Shown piece after piece: positions 18,297-27,580 of a DNA stretch of 64,000 nucleotides. The stretch spans positions 434,001-498,000 of the forward strand of contig NZ_QLVD01000023.1 in the NCBI RefSeq assembly GCF_003352835.1, written 5' to 3'. This DNA is from Ornithinimicrobium murale. GTDB lineage: Bacteria > Actinomycetota > Actinomycetes > Actinomycetales > Dermatophilaceae. Below the pieces are notes generated by a model, which was given only the letters and a program-made list of their open reading frames with translations, did not search any database and was not told where the DNA came from. Position 1 is the stretch's first letter, and each line of letters begins with the position of its first letter. Both the position numbers and the translations under genes were made by a program.

Positions 18297-18967
18297 GCGG
18301 GCAGGTCCGGGGTGCGCTCGTTATAGCGCCCTGCGGGCTCCTGACCGGACATCGCCTGGATGGCCGTCATGATCTCGTCGGTGGCCTCACGGCGGGCCCG
18401 GCCCGCCGGCACGTCATCGAAGCGACCGGTGAAGTCGATGGGGGTGCCGAACTCGACCCGCACCCGGACCCGCTTGGGCAGCCGCGACCCGACCGGTTGC
18501 AGCTGGTCCGTGCCGGTCAGGGCGACCGGGACGACGGGGCACCCGGCGGTCAGGGCCAGCCAGGCCACACCGGTTCGGCCGCGATAGAGCAGCCCGTCGC
18601 GCGAGCGCGTGCCCTCGGGGTAGATCCCGAAGGCACCCCCGCCGCGCAGGTGCTCCAACGCCAGGTCCAGGGACGTCTGTGCCGCCCGGGTGTCGTCGCG
18701 GTTGACCGGGATGCTGCCGATGGCCGTGAAGAAGTTGCGACTCACCATCCCCTTCAGGCCGGTCCCGGTCCAGTAGTCGTCCTTGGCGAGGAAGGCGACC
18801 TGGCGCGGCGCGGTCAGAGGGATGACGATGCTGTCCGCGAAGGAGAGGTGATTGCTCGCGAGGATGACCGGGCCCTCCGCCGGGACCCGCTCGGCGCCCA
18901 CGACATCGGGTCGCCAGATGGCCAGGGCGGTGGGTCGCACGACGACACGTAGCGCGCTATAGAGCAT
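18293..18967 (-). CDS. plsC: 1-acyl-sn-glycerol-3-phosphate acyltransferase (PlsC family)
   Basis: 224 residues. The acyltransferase motifs are in order: NHLSFADS (H-x4-D, about 39-46), a glycerophosphate-binding region near [14 protein letters not shown] (about 80), [10 protein letters not shown] (about 120) and the later [11 protein letters not shown] (about 147). It transfers an acyl chain to lysophosphatidic acid at the inner face of the membrane in phospholipid synthesis. Actinobacterial genomes have several PlsC-like proteins, so specificity is uncertain. It sits 30 bases downstream of dnaX and overlaps the HAD gene by 4 bases. Confidence 0.88.
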   Translation of the reverse strand: MLYSALRVVVRPTALAIWRPDVVGAERVPAEGPVILASNHLSFADSIVIPLTAPRQVAFLAKDDYWTGTGLKGMVSRNFFTAIGSIPVNRDDTRAAQTSLDLALEHLRGGGAFGIYPEGTRSRDGLLYRGRTGVAWLALTAGCPVVPVALTGTDQLQPVGSRLPKRVRVRVEFGTPIDFTGRFDDVPAGRARREATDEIMTAIQAMSGQEPAGRYNERTPDLPA

Positions 18968-18997
18968 CTGGCCTCCAGCAGTCCGGCCGACCCAGGG

Positions 18998-21376
18998 TCA
19001 GTGGGTCGGGTCGTCGTCGACGGAGATCACGGTACCGCCGAGGACGCTCTCGATCACGGGCAGCCCGACGGCTCCGGAGCTCTCGAGGTCCTCGTCGTCC
19101 TCGCGCGGCACGTCACCGCCCGGCTGCCGCACCGGGTCCGGAGCACGCTCTGGGTCTGCCTGCTCTGCTGCCCCGGCTTGCTGATGCGCCGGAACGCCCT
19201 GGGCTGGTCGTGCCCGCTCGGACCCCGGCGCCTGGGGTGCCTGCTCGGGCTCCGGTGTCTCCGCGACGGGCTCGGTCGCCCACGGCGGTGGTGCCTCACG
19301 CGCGGACTCGGCCCACTCCTGGGCCGGTGGCGCTCCGGCAGGGCTGCCACCCGGTGAGCGGGGTGTCGCCGTCGCCCCAGCCACGCCGAGCTGCTCGGCG
19401 GCGGTGGGCGCCCCAGAGGAAGGCTCAGGGGACGTCCCGGAGGAAGACTCAGGGGACGTCCCGGAGGAAGACTCAGCGGAAGGGCCAGCAGATGACCCAG
19501 CCGAGGGGACTGGGGAGCCGGTTGGCGGGGCCGCCCCGGGCCCGCCTCCGCGTGGCGCGGAGCCCCCGGGGCCACCGCCACCCTGCGGGGAGGCCGTGCC
19601 CTCGACCCTGGCGTCCAGGCCGATGGCATCGACCAGGCCCTGACGGACGACCTCGGCGTGCACACCCTGGTTGAAGGTGGTGGCCAGACCTTCGCTGCTC
19701 AGTCCGAGGAGCACCCGCTGCCCGTCGTAGTCCAGGACCGTGCTGTTGACCGAGACCAGCGTCCAGGTGACCCGGCGGATCTCCTTGACCTTGTCCAGGA
19801 TCTCGGGCCAGGAGCGGCGCACGGCCTCGGTGTCCAGCGACCCGGGGGCGCCGCCGGCAGAGGGTGCCACCGGCTGTTGCGGCGGTCCGGCAGGAGGCGC
19901 CTGTGGCGCCGCGGCCGCAGGCCCCGGCGCGGCAGGCCCGGGCGCTGACTGTGGTGTCTGCACTGGCGGCGCCTGGGTGGGCTGTAGCTCCTGCGCTGGC
20001 GGCGCCTGGGTGGGCTGTGGCTCCTGCGCGGGCGGCGCCTGGGTGGGCTGTGCTGTCTGCGCAGGCGGCGCCTGACTGGGCTGTGGCTCCTGCACGGGTG
20101 CCGCCTGGACAGGTGCTGTCGGCTGTGGTGCGGCGGCGCCACGCGGCGGCGCGACAGCCTCGGGCTGCTCGGAGCGCTGAGGTGGTTGCTGGGCGGCGGC
20201 GGGTGCCCCACCCGGCCCGGCGGCGAGGCGACGCTCGATGCGGTCCAGGCGTGCGGCATACCCGTCCTCCCCGGCGGCAGCCGGGAGCAGGAGACGGGCA
20301 CAGATCAGCTCCAGGTGCAGCCGGTAGGAGACCGCGCCCGTCATCTCCGAGAGGCCCCTGGAGACCACATCGGCGCAGCGGGTCAGGGTGCTCGGACCAT
20401 AGAGCGAGGCCTGCTGGCGCAACCGCTCGACCTGGTCGGTGGGCATGCCCCGGAGCAGGCCACCGGCCCGCTCTCCGACGGCGGCCACGATGATGAGGTC
20501 GCGGTAGCGCTCCAGGAGGTCCTCGACGAAGCGGCGGGGGTCGTGCCCGGACTCCATGACCCGGTCGACCTGCCGGAAGACGGCTGCGGCGTCCTGAGCC
20601 CCCACGGCGTCCACGACCGAGTCGAGCAGCTCCACGTCGGTGAAGCCGAGCAGGGCCGCGGCGCCGTCGTAGGTGAGCCCCCGTTCGTCCGCGCCGGACA
20701 TCAGCTGGTCGAGCACCGACAACGAGTCACGCACCGACCCTCCGCCGGCCCGGGTCACGAAGGAGAGCACACCGGGCTCGAGCTGCACGCCCTCGGCCGC
20801 GCAGAGCTCCTCCAGGTAGGTGGTCAACCGCTGTGGCGGGACCAGGTGGAACGGGTAGTGGTGGGTGCGCGAGCGGATCGTCGACAGCACCTTGTCCGGC
20901 TCGGTGGTGGCGAAGATGAACTTCACGTGCTCCGGCGGCTCCTCCACCACCTTCAGCAGCGCGTTGAAGCCGTGCGAGGTGACCATGTGCGCCTCGTCGA
21001 TGATGTAGACCTTGTAGCGCGACTGAGCCGGCCCGAAGGCCGCGCGCTCGCGCAGGTCACGGGCGTCGTCAACACCACCGTGGCTCGCGGCGTCGATCTC
21101 GATGACATCGACGGAGCCGGGCCCGCCACGAGCCAGGGCCACGCAGGACTCGCACTCACCGCACGGGTCAGGGGTCGGGCCCTGCTCGCAGTTGAGGCAG
21201 CGCGCCAGGATGCGTGCGCTGGTGGTCTTGCCGCACCCACGGGGCCCGCTGAACAGGTAGGCGTGGTTGACCCGTCCCGAGCGCAGCGCCTGCATCAGCG
21301 GGTCGGTGACATGTTCCTGCCCGATGACGTCGGCGAAGGTCTCCGGGCGATAGCGGCGGTACAGCGCGGTGGTCAC
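18998..21376 (-). CDS. dnaX: DNA polymerase III subunits gamma and tau
   Basis: 792 residues, long for the family because of a low-complexity tail. The clamp-loader AAA+ core spans about 1-370: ALYRRYRPETF start, Walker A GPRGCGKTT (44-52), a zinc module with Cys at 60, 63, 72, 75 and 78, Walker B IIDEAH (about 125) and sensor I ATTEPDK. Residues about 400-540 are Pro/Gln/Ala rich with an 11-residue repeat, then a tau-type domain (SWPEILDKVKEIRRVTW). The last 150 residues are again disordered. It loads the sliding clamp at replication forks. I see no slippery heptamer that would clearly give a separate gamma form. Confidence 0.96.
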   Translation of the reverse strand: MTTALYRRYRPETFADVIGQEHVTDPLMQALRSGRVNHAYLFSGPRGCGKTTSARILARCLNCEQGPTPDPCGECESCVALARGGPGSVDVIEIDAASHGGVDDARDLRERAAFGPAQSRYKVYIIDEAHMVTSHGFNALLKVVEEPPEHVKFIFATTEPDKVLSTIRSRTHHYPFHLVPPQRLTTYLEELCAAEGVQLEPGVLSFVTRAGGGSVRDSLSVLDQLMSGADERGLTYDGAAALLGFTDVELLDSVVDAVGAQDAAAVFRQVDRVMESGHDPRRFVEDLLERYRDLIIVAAVGERAGGLLRGMPTDQVERLRQQASLYGPSTLTRCADVVSRGLSEMTGAVSYRLHLELICARLLLPAAAGEDGYAARLDRIERRLAAGPGGAPAAAQQPPQRSEQPEAVAPPRGAAAPQPTAPVQAAPVQEPQPSQAPPAQTAQPTQAPPAQEPQPTQAPPAQELQPTQAPPVQTPQSAPGPAAPGPAAAAPQAPPAGPPQQPVAPSAGGAPGSLDTEAVRRSWPEILDKVKEIRRVTWTLVSVNSTVLDYDGQRVLLGLSSEGLATTFNQGVHAEVVRQGLVDAIGLDARVEGTASPQGGGGPGGSAPRGGGPGAAPPTGSPVPSAGSSAGPSAESSSGTSPESSSGTSPEPSSGAPTAAEQLGVAGATATPRSPGGSPAGAPPAQEWAESAREAPPPWATEPVAETPEPEQAPQAPGSERARPAQGVPAHQQAGAAEQADPERAPDPVRQPGGDVPREDDEDLESSGAVGLPVIESVLGGTVISVDDDPTH
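19965..20097 (-). repeat. 33-base tandem repeat inside dnaX
   Basis: Four copies of a 33-base unit encode variants of PTQAPPAQEPQ. It lies in the linker between the clamp-loader core and the tau domain. Units are near identical at the DNA level, so copy number may vary between strains. Confidence 0.8.
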
Positions 21377-21429
21377 AGGCCGACCCTAGCCGCCGGGACC
21401 GTCATCCTCCGACCATCACCCACAGGACC

Positions 21430-23670
21430 TCATCGGACCTGCAGCACCGTCATCCGGTGGGCCGCTCGGGTCAGCACCACATAGAGCACCCGGGGGCCAC
21501 CGGGCGACTCCGCGATGATCGCCTCGGGGTCCACGACCACCGTCGCGTCCCACTCCAGACCCTTGGAGGACAACGGGTCGATCAGCACGACGCGCCCGTC
21601 GTGGCGGCCGGTCACCTCGCCCAGGTCTGACCACCAGCGCTGGGGCGCGATCACCGCGATCGAGCCGGCAACCTCCTCGGTCAGACGTGCCAGCGCCTCG
21701 CCGGTGGCTGCCGCGACGGAGGCACCGTCCGCCTCCACGGCGAGCTCCACAGGCTCGACCCCGGTGTCGCGCACCGCGTCCGGGATGTCCGCATCGGGAA
21801 CGTACTGCCGGATCAGGGCCTCGGCATACGCAAAGATCTCGCGGGCGTTGCGGTAGTTGGTGCTCATGTGGAAGGAGCGCCGCACCGAGCTGCCGAAGGC
21901 CTCCTCGCGGGCTGCCAGCGACTCCTCCATGTCGGGCCACGAGCTCTGCGCGGCGTCGCCGACGACCGTCCAGGAGGCCCAGCGGCCACGCCGGCCCAGC
22001 ATCCGCCACTGCATCGGGGAGAGGTCCTGGGCCTCATCGACCAGGACGTGGGCGTACTCATCGGCGGCGGTCACCCTGCCGGACAGCAGCCGCTCGCGGG
22101 GATCGGCCGAGATCCGCTGTCCCGCACCGTCCGTGGACGGCGCGGCAGAGATCGACTCGTCCCGGTCCAGGCCGACGCGCAGGGCGGCCGTGCCGTACTG
22201 CGAGGCGTCCTCCAGCTCCTCGATCTCATAGAAGCCGCGCTCCTCCGAGGGCAGGTCCACCATCGGGCCCAGCCGGGCGGCCAGGTCATCAACCAGGGCC
22301 ACGTCAGCCACGCTCCAGGTGCCCGTCTCCAGGGCGGTCTGCAGCGAGGCAGCGAGTATGCCGGCACTCTCCTTCCCGAGGAGGTCACCGGCGAGCCGGT
22401 CGGCCGTGTCCGGATCGGCCAGCCAGAGCAGCACCTCCCGAGGGTCGACCGGGCGCCACCACTCACGGGCGAACGCCTCGACATCCGTGGAGTCCTCGAA
22501 CTTGTCCAGGAACTCGTCCTTCTCGCCCTCGCGCACCTGCGCCCACGCGGCCTCGCCGAGCTCCCGCAGCGCCGTGGCGAAGGAGTTGTTGCGCTGGTGG
22601 TGGCGCAGGACAGCGCGCCGCACCCGTGCCAGGGCGGCGCGCTCCAACCGGATCGCGTGGCCTGCGACGAAGACCCGGAGCAGGTCCGGCGCGCCGGGGA
22701 TCGGCTCGCGCGCGAGGCGCCCCAGCACGCGACGGATCGCGAGGCTGCCCTTCAGTGCCGCAGCGCCTGGTGGGTCGTTGCGGGTGGCGGTGATGCCGCC
22801 GACCAGGTCACCGACCGACCGCAGGACGACCGAGTCCTCCCCCAGGCCGGGCAGCACCCGCTCGATATAGGCGGTGTAGGCCGCCGACGGACCCACCACC
22901 AGGACGCCACCGGACTCGAAACGGCGACGGTCGGCATACAGCAGGTAGGCCGCGCGGTGCAGCGCGACCACGGTCTTGCCGGTCCCCGGCCCGCCGGTGA
23001 TCTCGGTGACCCCACGGGCAGCGGCCCGGATCGCCTCGTCCTGGTGCTGCTGAATGGTCGCGACGATGTCGCGCATCCGCTGGCCCCGCGACCGGGTCAG
23101 CGCCGCGATGAGCGCACCGTCGCCCACGACCACCAGGTCCTCGGGTGCCTCGGCGACCATCAGGTCGTCCTCGATGCCGATGACCAGCTCCCCCTGGCAG
23201 CGCAGCACGCGCCGGCGCAGCACCCCCTGGGGGTCGACGGGGGTGGCGCGGTAGAACGGGGCGGCGGCCGGTGCCCGCCAGTCGATCACCAGCGGTTCAT
23301 AGTCGTCGTCCCGGACGCCGAGCCGGCCGACATAACGCACCTCCCGGTCCGGCTCGCGGTCCGGGACACCGTGATCCAGGTCGAGCCGGCCGAAGACCAG
23401 GCCTTCGTGCTGGTGCTGGAGGGCGGCCGTGCGCCGCGAGGCCGAGAAGACCAGGGCGTCCCGCTCGAAGAGGCCGGCGAGCTCCTCGTCGCGGGGGTCG
23501 CCGGTGCCGCGCCGGTCGGTCTGCCCGCGCGACATGCCTTCGGCATGCACCAGCTGGGCACGGTCGACCGCCTTGGAGAGCTCGGTGTAGACGCGGTCTA
23601 CATGGGTCTGCTCCACGGCGATCTCGCGCGCGAGCACATCCTCGGTGGCTTCAGTCACCTTCGGTTCCAT
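21430..23670 (-). CDS. helD: HelD/HelR-type RNA polymerase-associated ATPase (UvrD-like superfamily 1)
   Basis: 746 residues. The N-terminal 70 residues form a likely coiled coil (AREIAVEQTHVDRVYTEL), the arm that enters RNA polymerase in HelD proteins. Then follow EPLVIDWRAPAAAPFY (about 125), Walker A ITGGPGTGKT (about 225), Walker B HVLVDEAQDL (about 545), TVVGDAAQSSWP (about 573) and STNYRN (about 605), with a C-terminal LSSKGLEWD / YVVLTRAAHR motif pair (about 700-738). HelD releases stalled RNA polymerase from DNA; the Streptomyces HelR form also displaces rifamycins. It is 53 bases upstream of dnaX on the same strand. No rifamycin-associated inverted repeat is visible before it. Confidence 0.88.
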   Translation of the reverse strand: MEPKVTEATEDVLAREIAVEQTHVDRVYTELSKAVDRAQLVHAEGMSRGQTDRRGTGDPRDEELAGLFERDALVFSASRRTAALQHQHEGLVFGRLDLDHGVPDREPDREVRYVGRLGVRDDDYEPLVIDWRAPAAAPFYRATPVDPQGVLRRRVLRCQGELVIGIEDDLMVAEAPEDLVVVGDGALIAALTRSRGQRMRDIVATIQQHQDEAIRAAARGVTEITGGPGTGKTVVALHRAAYLLYADRRRFESGGVLVVGPSAAYTAYIERVLPGLGEDSVVLRSVGDLVGGITATRNDPPGAAALKGSLAIRRVLGRLAREPIPGAPDLLRVFVAGHAIRLERAALARVRRAVLRHHQRNNSFATALRELGEAAWAQVREGEKDEFLDKFEDSTDVEAFAREWWRPVDPREVLLWLADPDTADRLAGDLLGKESAGILAASLQTALETGTWSVADVALVDDLAARLGPMVDLPSEERGFYEIEELEDASQYGTAALRVGLDRDESISAAPSTDGAGQRISADPRERLLSGRVTAADEYAHVLVDEAQDLSPMQWRMLGRRGRWASWTVVGDAAQSSWPDMEESLAAREEAFGSSVRRSFHMSTNYRNAREIFAYAEALIRQYVPDADIPDAVRDTGVEPVELAVEADGASVAAATGEALARLTEEVAGSIAVIAPQRWWSDLGEVTGRHDGRVVLIDPLSSKGLEWDATVVVDPEAIIAESPGGPRVLYVVLTRAAHRMTVLQVR

Positions 23671-23786
23671 CCCCTCTACCCCGACGGCCTGGTCACGGGT
23701 GCTGCTCCGTCAATGGGTCGGACTAGCCTACCGGTCGCCGGGTGAACAACGGGTGTCCTCGGAGACCTCTGCCCTCCGGCCGTTGC

Positions 23787-24782
23787 TCAGATCCAGCCGC
23801 GGCGGGTCGCCTGCACGCCCGCCTGGAACCGCGTGCTCGCACCGAGCGTCCGCATCAGGGAGGCAACCCGCCGCTCCACCGTGCGTGTGGAGACGCTCAC
23901 GCTGCGTGCGATCTGCTGGTCGGTGGCTCCGGTTGCCAAGAGGCTCAGGATCCGTCGGTCGCGCGGCTCCAGCGGCGCCTCGTCAGTCTCCCCGGCCATC
24001 CGCGCCAGGGTCGGCGCCATCGGGGTGGACAGTTCGTAGGCCACGTCAAACAGCGCCCCGATCGCCATGACGGCTGCCCGACGCCGCACCACGAACGACC
24101 CGTCGGCGCGTGGATCGTGGCGGGACAGGTCGACCAGCGCCGTCTTGTCGTCCACCACCAAGCCACTGAACGGGAGGCCATCACCCACCCGGACCGCCAC
24201 CCCGGAGCTCGCGAGCTCCTCGAGGCGGGTCAGCACCCCGTCGTGCTGGAACAGGGCCACGTCCACCACCAGGCTCATCGACCTGCGCGGCACCGACGGC
24301 CACACGATCGCGCTGGGGTCCTCGCCCAGCTGCTGCAGCGTGGCCGGGGAGTCGTCCAGGAAGTAGCGCAGCCGCTCCTGCGCCGTGGCGGACAGGGAGT
24401 GGCTCGCCAGCACGACCTGGTCGACGGACCGCAACATCTCCACGCCGACGAAGGTCGGCTCCTCGGGCTCGACCCTGGCCTGGCGCCAGAGGGCACCGAG
24501 CTCAGGGGCCGTGTTCCGGGTGGAGCGGGCCCGCGCTTCCAGCGTGGCGGCCAGCCGGGGCATGGCCGTCTCCGGGGGCAGGATGTCCCAGACACCGGGG
24601 CCGATCGGCGTGATGAGCTGTCGACCGACCAGGAACGCCGCCCCACGGTCGACGTCGTCCGGGTGCAGCCCCGAGTCGACCAGCGCCTCCCGGGTCGGCC
24701 GGCCGGTCCGCAGCATCGCCAGGTACAGCGAGGTCAGGAAGTCTTCGAACTGTGGGTCCGCCAACTCATCCAGTCTCGGCAC
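23787..24782 (-). CDS. TrmB/LuxR-type transcriptional regulator (paralogue 2)
   Basis: 331 residues from the GTG at 24780-24782, preceded by GGAGGGAGG; the open frame extends far upstream only opposite purD. The order of parts is as in the two paralogues: an N-terminal winged-helix-like segment (about 10-60), a middle sensor-like domain (VGVEMLRSVDQVVLASH at about 110, then FSGLVVDDKTALVDL at about 205) and a C-terminal LuxR helix-turn-helix (RRILSLLATGATDQQIARSV, then STRTVERRVASLMRTLG, about 270-315). The ligand and targets are unknown. It is divergent from purD across a 438-base gap containing palindromes and 32-base repeats. Confidence 0.75.
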   Translation of the reverse strand: MPRLDELADPQFEDFLTSLYLAMLRTGRPTREALVDSGLHPDDVDRGAAFLVGRQLITPIGPGVWDILPPETAMPRLAATLEARARSTRNTAPELGALWRQARVEPEEPTFVGVEMLRSVDQVVLASHSLSATAQERLRYFLDDSPATLQQLGEDPSAIVWPSVPRRSMSLVVDVALFQHDGVLTRLEELASSGVAVRVGDGLPFSGLVVDDKTALVDLSRHDPRADGSFVVRRRAAVMAIGALFDVAYELSTPMAPTLARMAGETDEAPLEPRDRRILSLLATGATDQQIARSVSVSTRTVERRVASLMRTLGASTRFQAGVQATRRGWI

Positions 24783-24992
24783 CGGGTGCCTCCCTCCGTC
24801 GTCGCTCTGTGCGTTGGTCCCACGACACCGTTGCCATTGTGTCGGATCACCGACAATGACTATAAGCCGCCACCTCTCAACGTGACATCTGTCAGCGGTC
24901 ATGTCATTGTGGTGCCACCGGCCTAGCCGGAGTGGGGAATGTGTGAGTCGACTGTTATCCCCCCCGAGACAGTCAGACCCCGTTCTCCACCG

Positions 24993-25040
24993 CGTGGCCC
25001 ATCTGGGAGAAGACCCCCCCTGCCTCCCAGGTGGGCCACG
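24993..25040. repeat. Inverted repeat (17-base arms)
   Basis: CGTGGCCCATCTGGGAG (24993-25009) pairs with CTCCCAGGTGGGCCACG (25024-25040) with a single A-G mismatch and a 14-base loop. It abuts the 32-base tandem repeats. It may terminate transcription entering purD from the left or serve as a binding site. Confidence 0.7.
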
Positions 25041-25050
25041 CCCCGTCTTC

Positions 25051-25120
25051 CCCCATTTTTGGGGAGGTTTGGCCCGCCCCCTGCGCATTTTTGGGGAGGT
25101 TCGGCCCGCCCCCGGCGCCG
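25051..25120. repeat. Tandem repeat, 32-base period, locus C
   Basis: Units begin at 25051 (CCCCATTTTTGGGGAGG), 25083 (GCGCATTTTTGGGGAGG) and 25115 (GCGC, then diverging), exactly 32 bases apart. The shared core is ATTTTTGGGGAGGTT.GGCC, followed by CGCCCCC. A degenerate unit may precede it. The same core occurs inverted at 44796-44827. Confidence 0.85.
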
Positions 25121-25220
25121 GGAGCCTGTGGCCTTGCGCAACCACGCCCGCGTCCCGAACCGGTGAGTTCGTGCACAGGGCCGAGTTCTGCCTGAGGCGA
25201 CCCTGGCTTAGTGTCGTCCC

Positions 25221-26494
<1,274 letters not shown>

Positions 26495-26498
<4 letters not shown>

Positions 26499-27562
26499 CC
26501 CCTGCGAGCGAGAGCCCTGACCAGAGCACGGGCAGGACCGCTGACCGCAGCGTCGGTGAGAACCCGGACCTGGGATCCCTGAGCGAGGACCGTGCGGGCC
26601 TGCCGGGCGAGCTCCCCGGTTTCATGCCCGTCTACTCCGGCAAGGTCCGCGAGCTGTTTGCCCCGATCGCGCCGGAGACCGGCCTGGTTGATGAGTCCCG
26701 CCTGCTGCTGGTCGCCTCCGACCGGATCTCGGCCTTCGACCACGTCCTCGACAGCCCCATCCCCGACAAGGGGGCCGTGCTGACCCAGCTCTCCCTGTGG
26801 TGGTTCGACCAGCTGGCCGACCTGATCCCCCATCACGTGCTGGACACCCGTGTCCCGGACCGGGTCGCTGGCCGGGCGATCACCGTGCGTCGGTTGCGGA
26901 TGCTGCCGGTGGAGTGCATCGCCCGCGCCTATCTCACCGGCGGCGGACTGACCGAGTACCGCCAGAGCGGCTCGGTCAGCGGGGTCGCCCTGCCGGCCGG
27001 GCTGCAGGACGGGTCCCGGCTGCCCGAGCCGATCTTCACGCCGAGCACCAAGGCCCCGGCCGGTGAACACGACGAGCCGATGTCCTTCGAGGACGTCGAG
27101 GACGAGCTGGGCCCCGACCTGGCGAGCCGGGTGCGGGACCTGACCCTCGGCATACTTGATCGGGGCAACGCGATCGCCGCCGAGCGCGGCATCCTGATCG
27201 CTGACACCAAGGTCGAGTACGGCGTGGACCCGGTGTCTCTGGGCGTCGGACCGGACGATGAGATCGACTGGGCCACAGTGGATCCCGACGCGATCCAGGT
27301 GGTGCTGGCCGACGAGGTGCTGACCCCTGACAGCAGCCGCTTCTGGCGTGCATCCCAGTGGCAGCCCGGCCAGCCGCAGACGTCCTACGACAAGCAGGTG
27401 CTCCGTGACTGGCTGCTCTCGGACGCGAGCGGTTGGGACCGGTCGTCCGGAGAGGTTCCCCCGCCCCTGCCTGCGGAGGTCATCGCCCTCACCCGGGCCC
27501 GTTACGTCGAGGCCTATGAGGCCCTGACTGGCCAGACCTTCCGCACCCCCACCCCGCAGTAA
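26495..27562 (+). CDS. purC: Phosphoribosylaminoimidazole-succinocarboxamide synthase
   Basis: 355 residues, with about 40 extra N-terminal residues before the usual GKVRELF start of the fold; a later start at residue 44 (MPVYSGKVREL) is possible, but the ATG overlapping purD is the coupled one. Family segments: LLVASDRISAFDHVL (about 70), VRRLRMLPVECIARAYLTGG (about 132), FTPSTKAPAGEHDE (about 180) and ADEVLTPDSSRFW (about 270). It joins aspartate to CAIR using ATP. The 18-base gap to purL contains a GAGGAG ribosome site. Confidence 0.97.
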
Positions 27563-27580
27563 TCCCGAGGAGACCCGTTC

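Larger units (their letters stand above)
24783..25220. other. 438-base divergent intergenic region (regulator / purD)
   Basis: No gene seen. It contains, in order: an imperfect palindrome at 24835-24858 (CATTG and TCGG matched by CCGA and CAATG); TGACAT/ATGTCA (24892-24909); a hairpin with 17-base arms and one mismatch (24993-25009 and 25024-25040); the 32-base repeats of locus C; and TTAGTGT at 25209-25215, a possible -10 only 5 bases before the purD GTG, suggesting a leaderless or near-leaderless purD transcript. No purine riboswitch fold was recognised. Confidence 0.55.

Noticed and set aside
17331..18997. SRP (4.5S) RNA near dnaX/recR
   Set aside because: The conserved GGAAG...GCAGCC-type loop was not found on either strand in the gaps around dnaX or recR.
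23671..23786. Rifamycin-associated element upstream of the HelD/HelR gene
   Set aside because: The 116-base region has no inverted repeat of the expected size.
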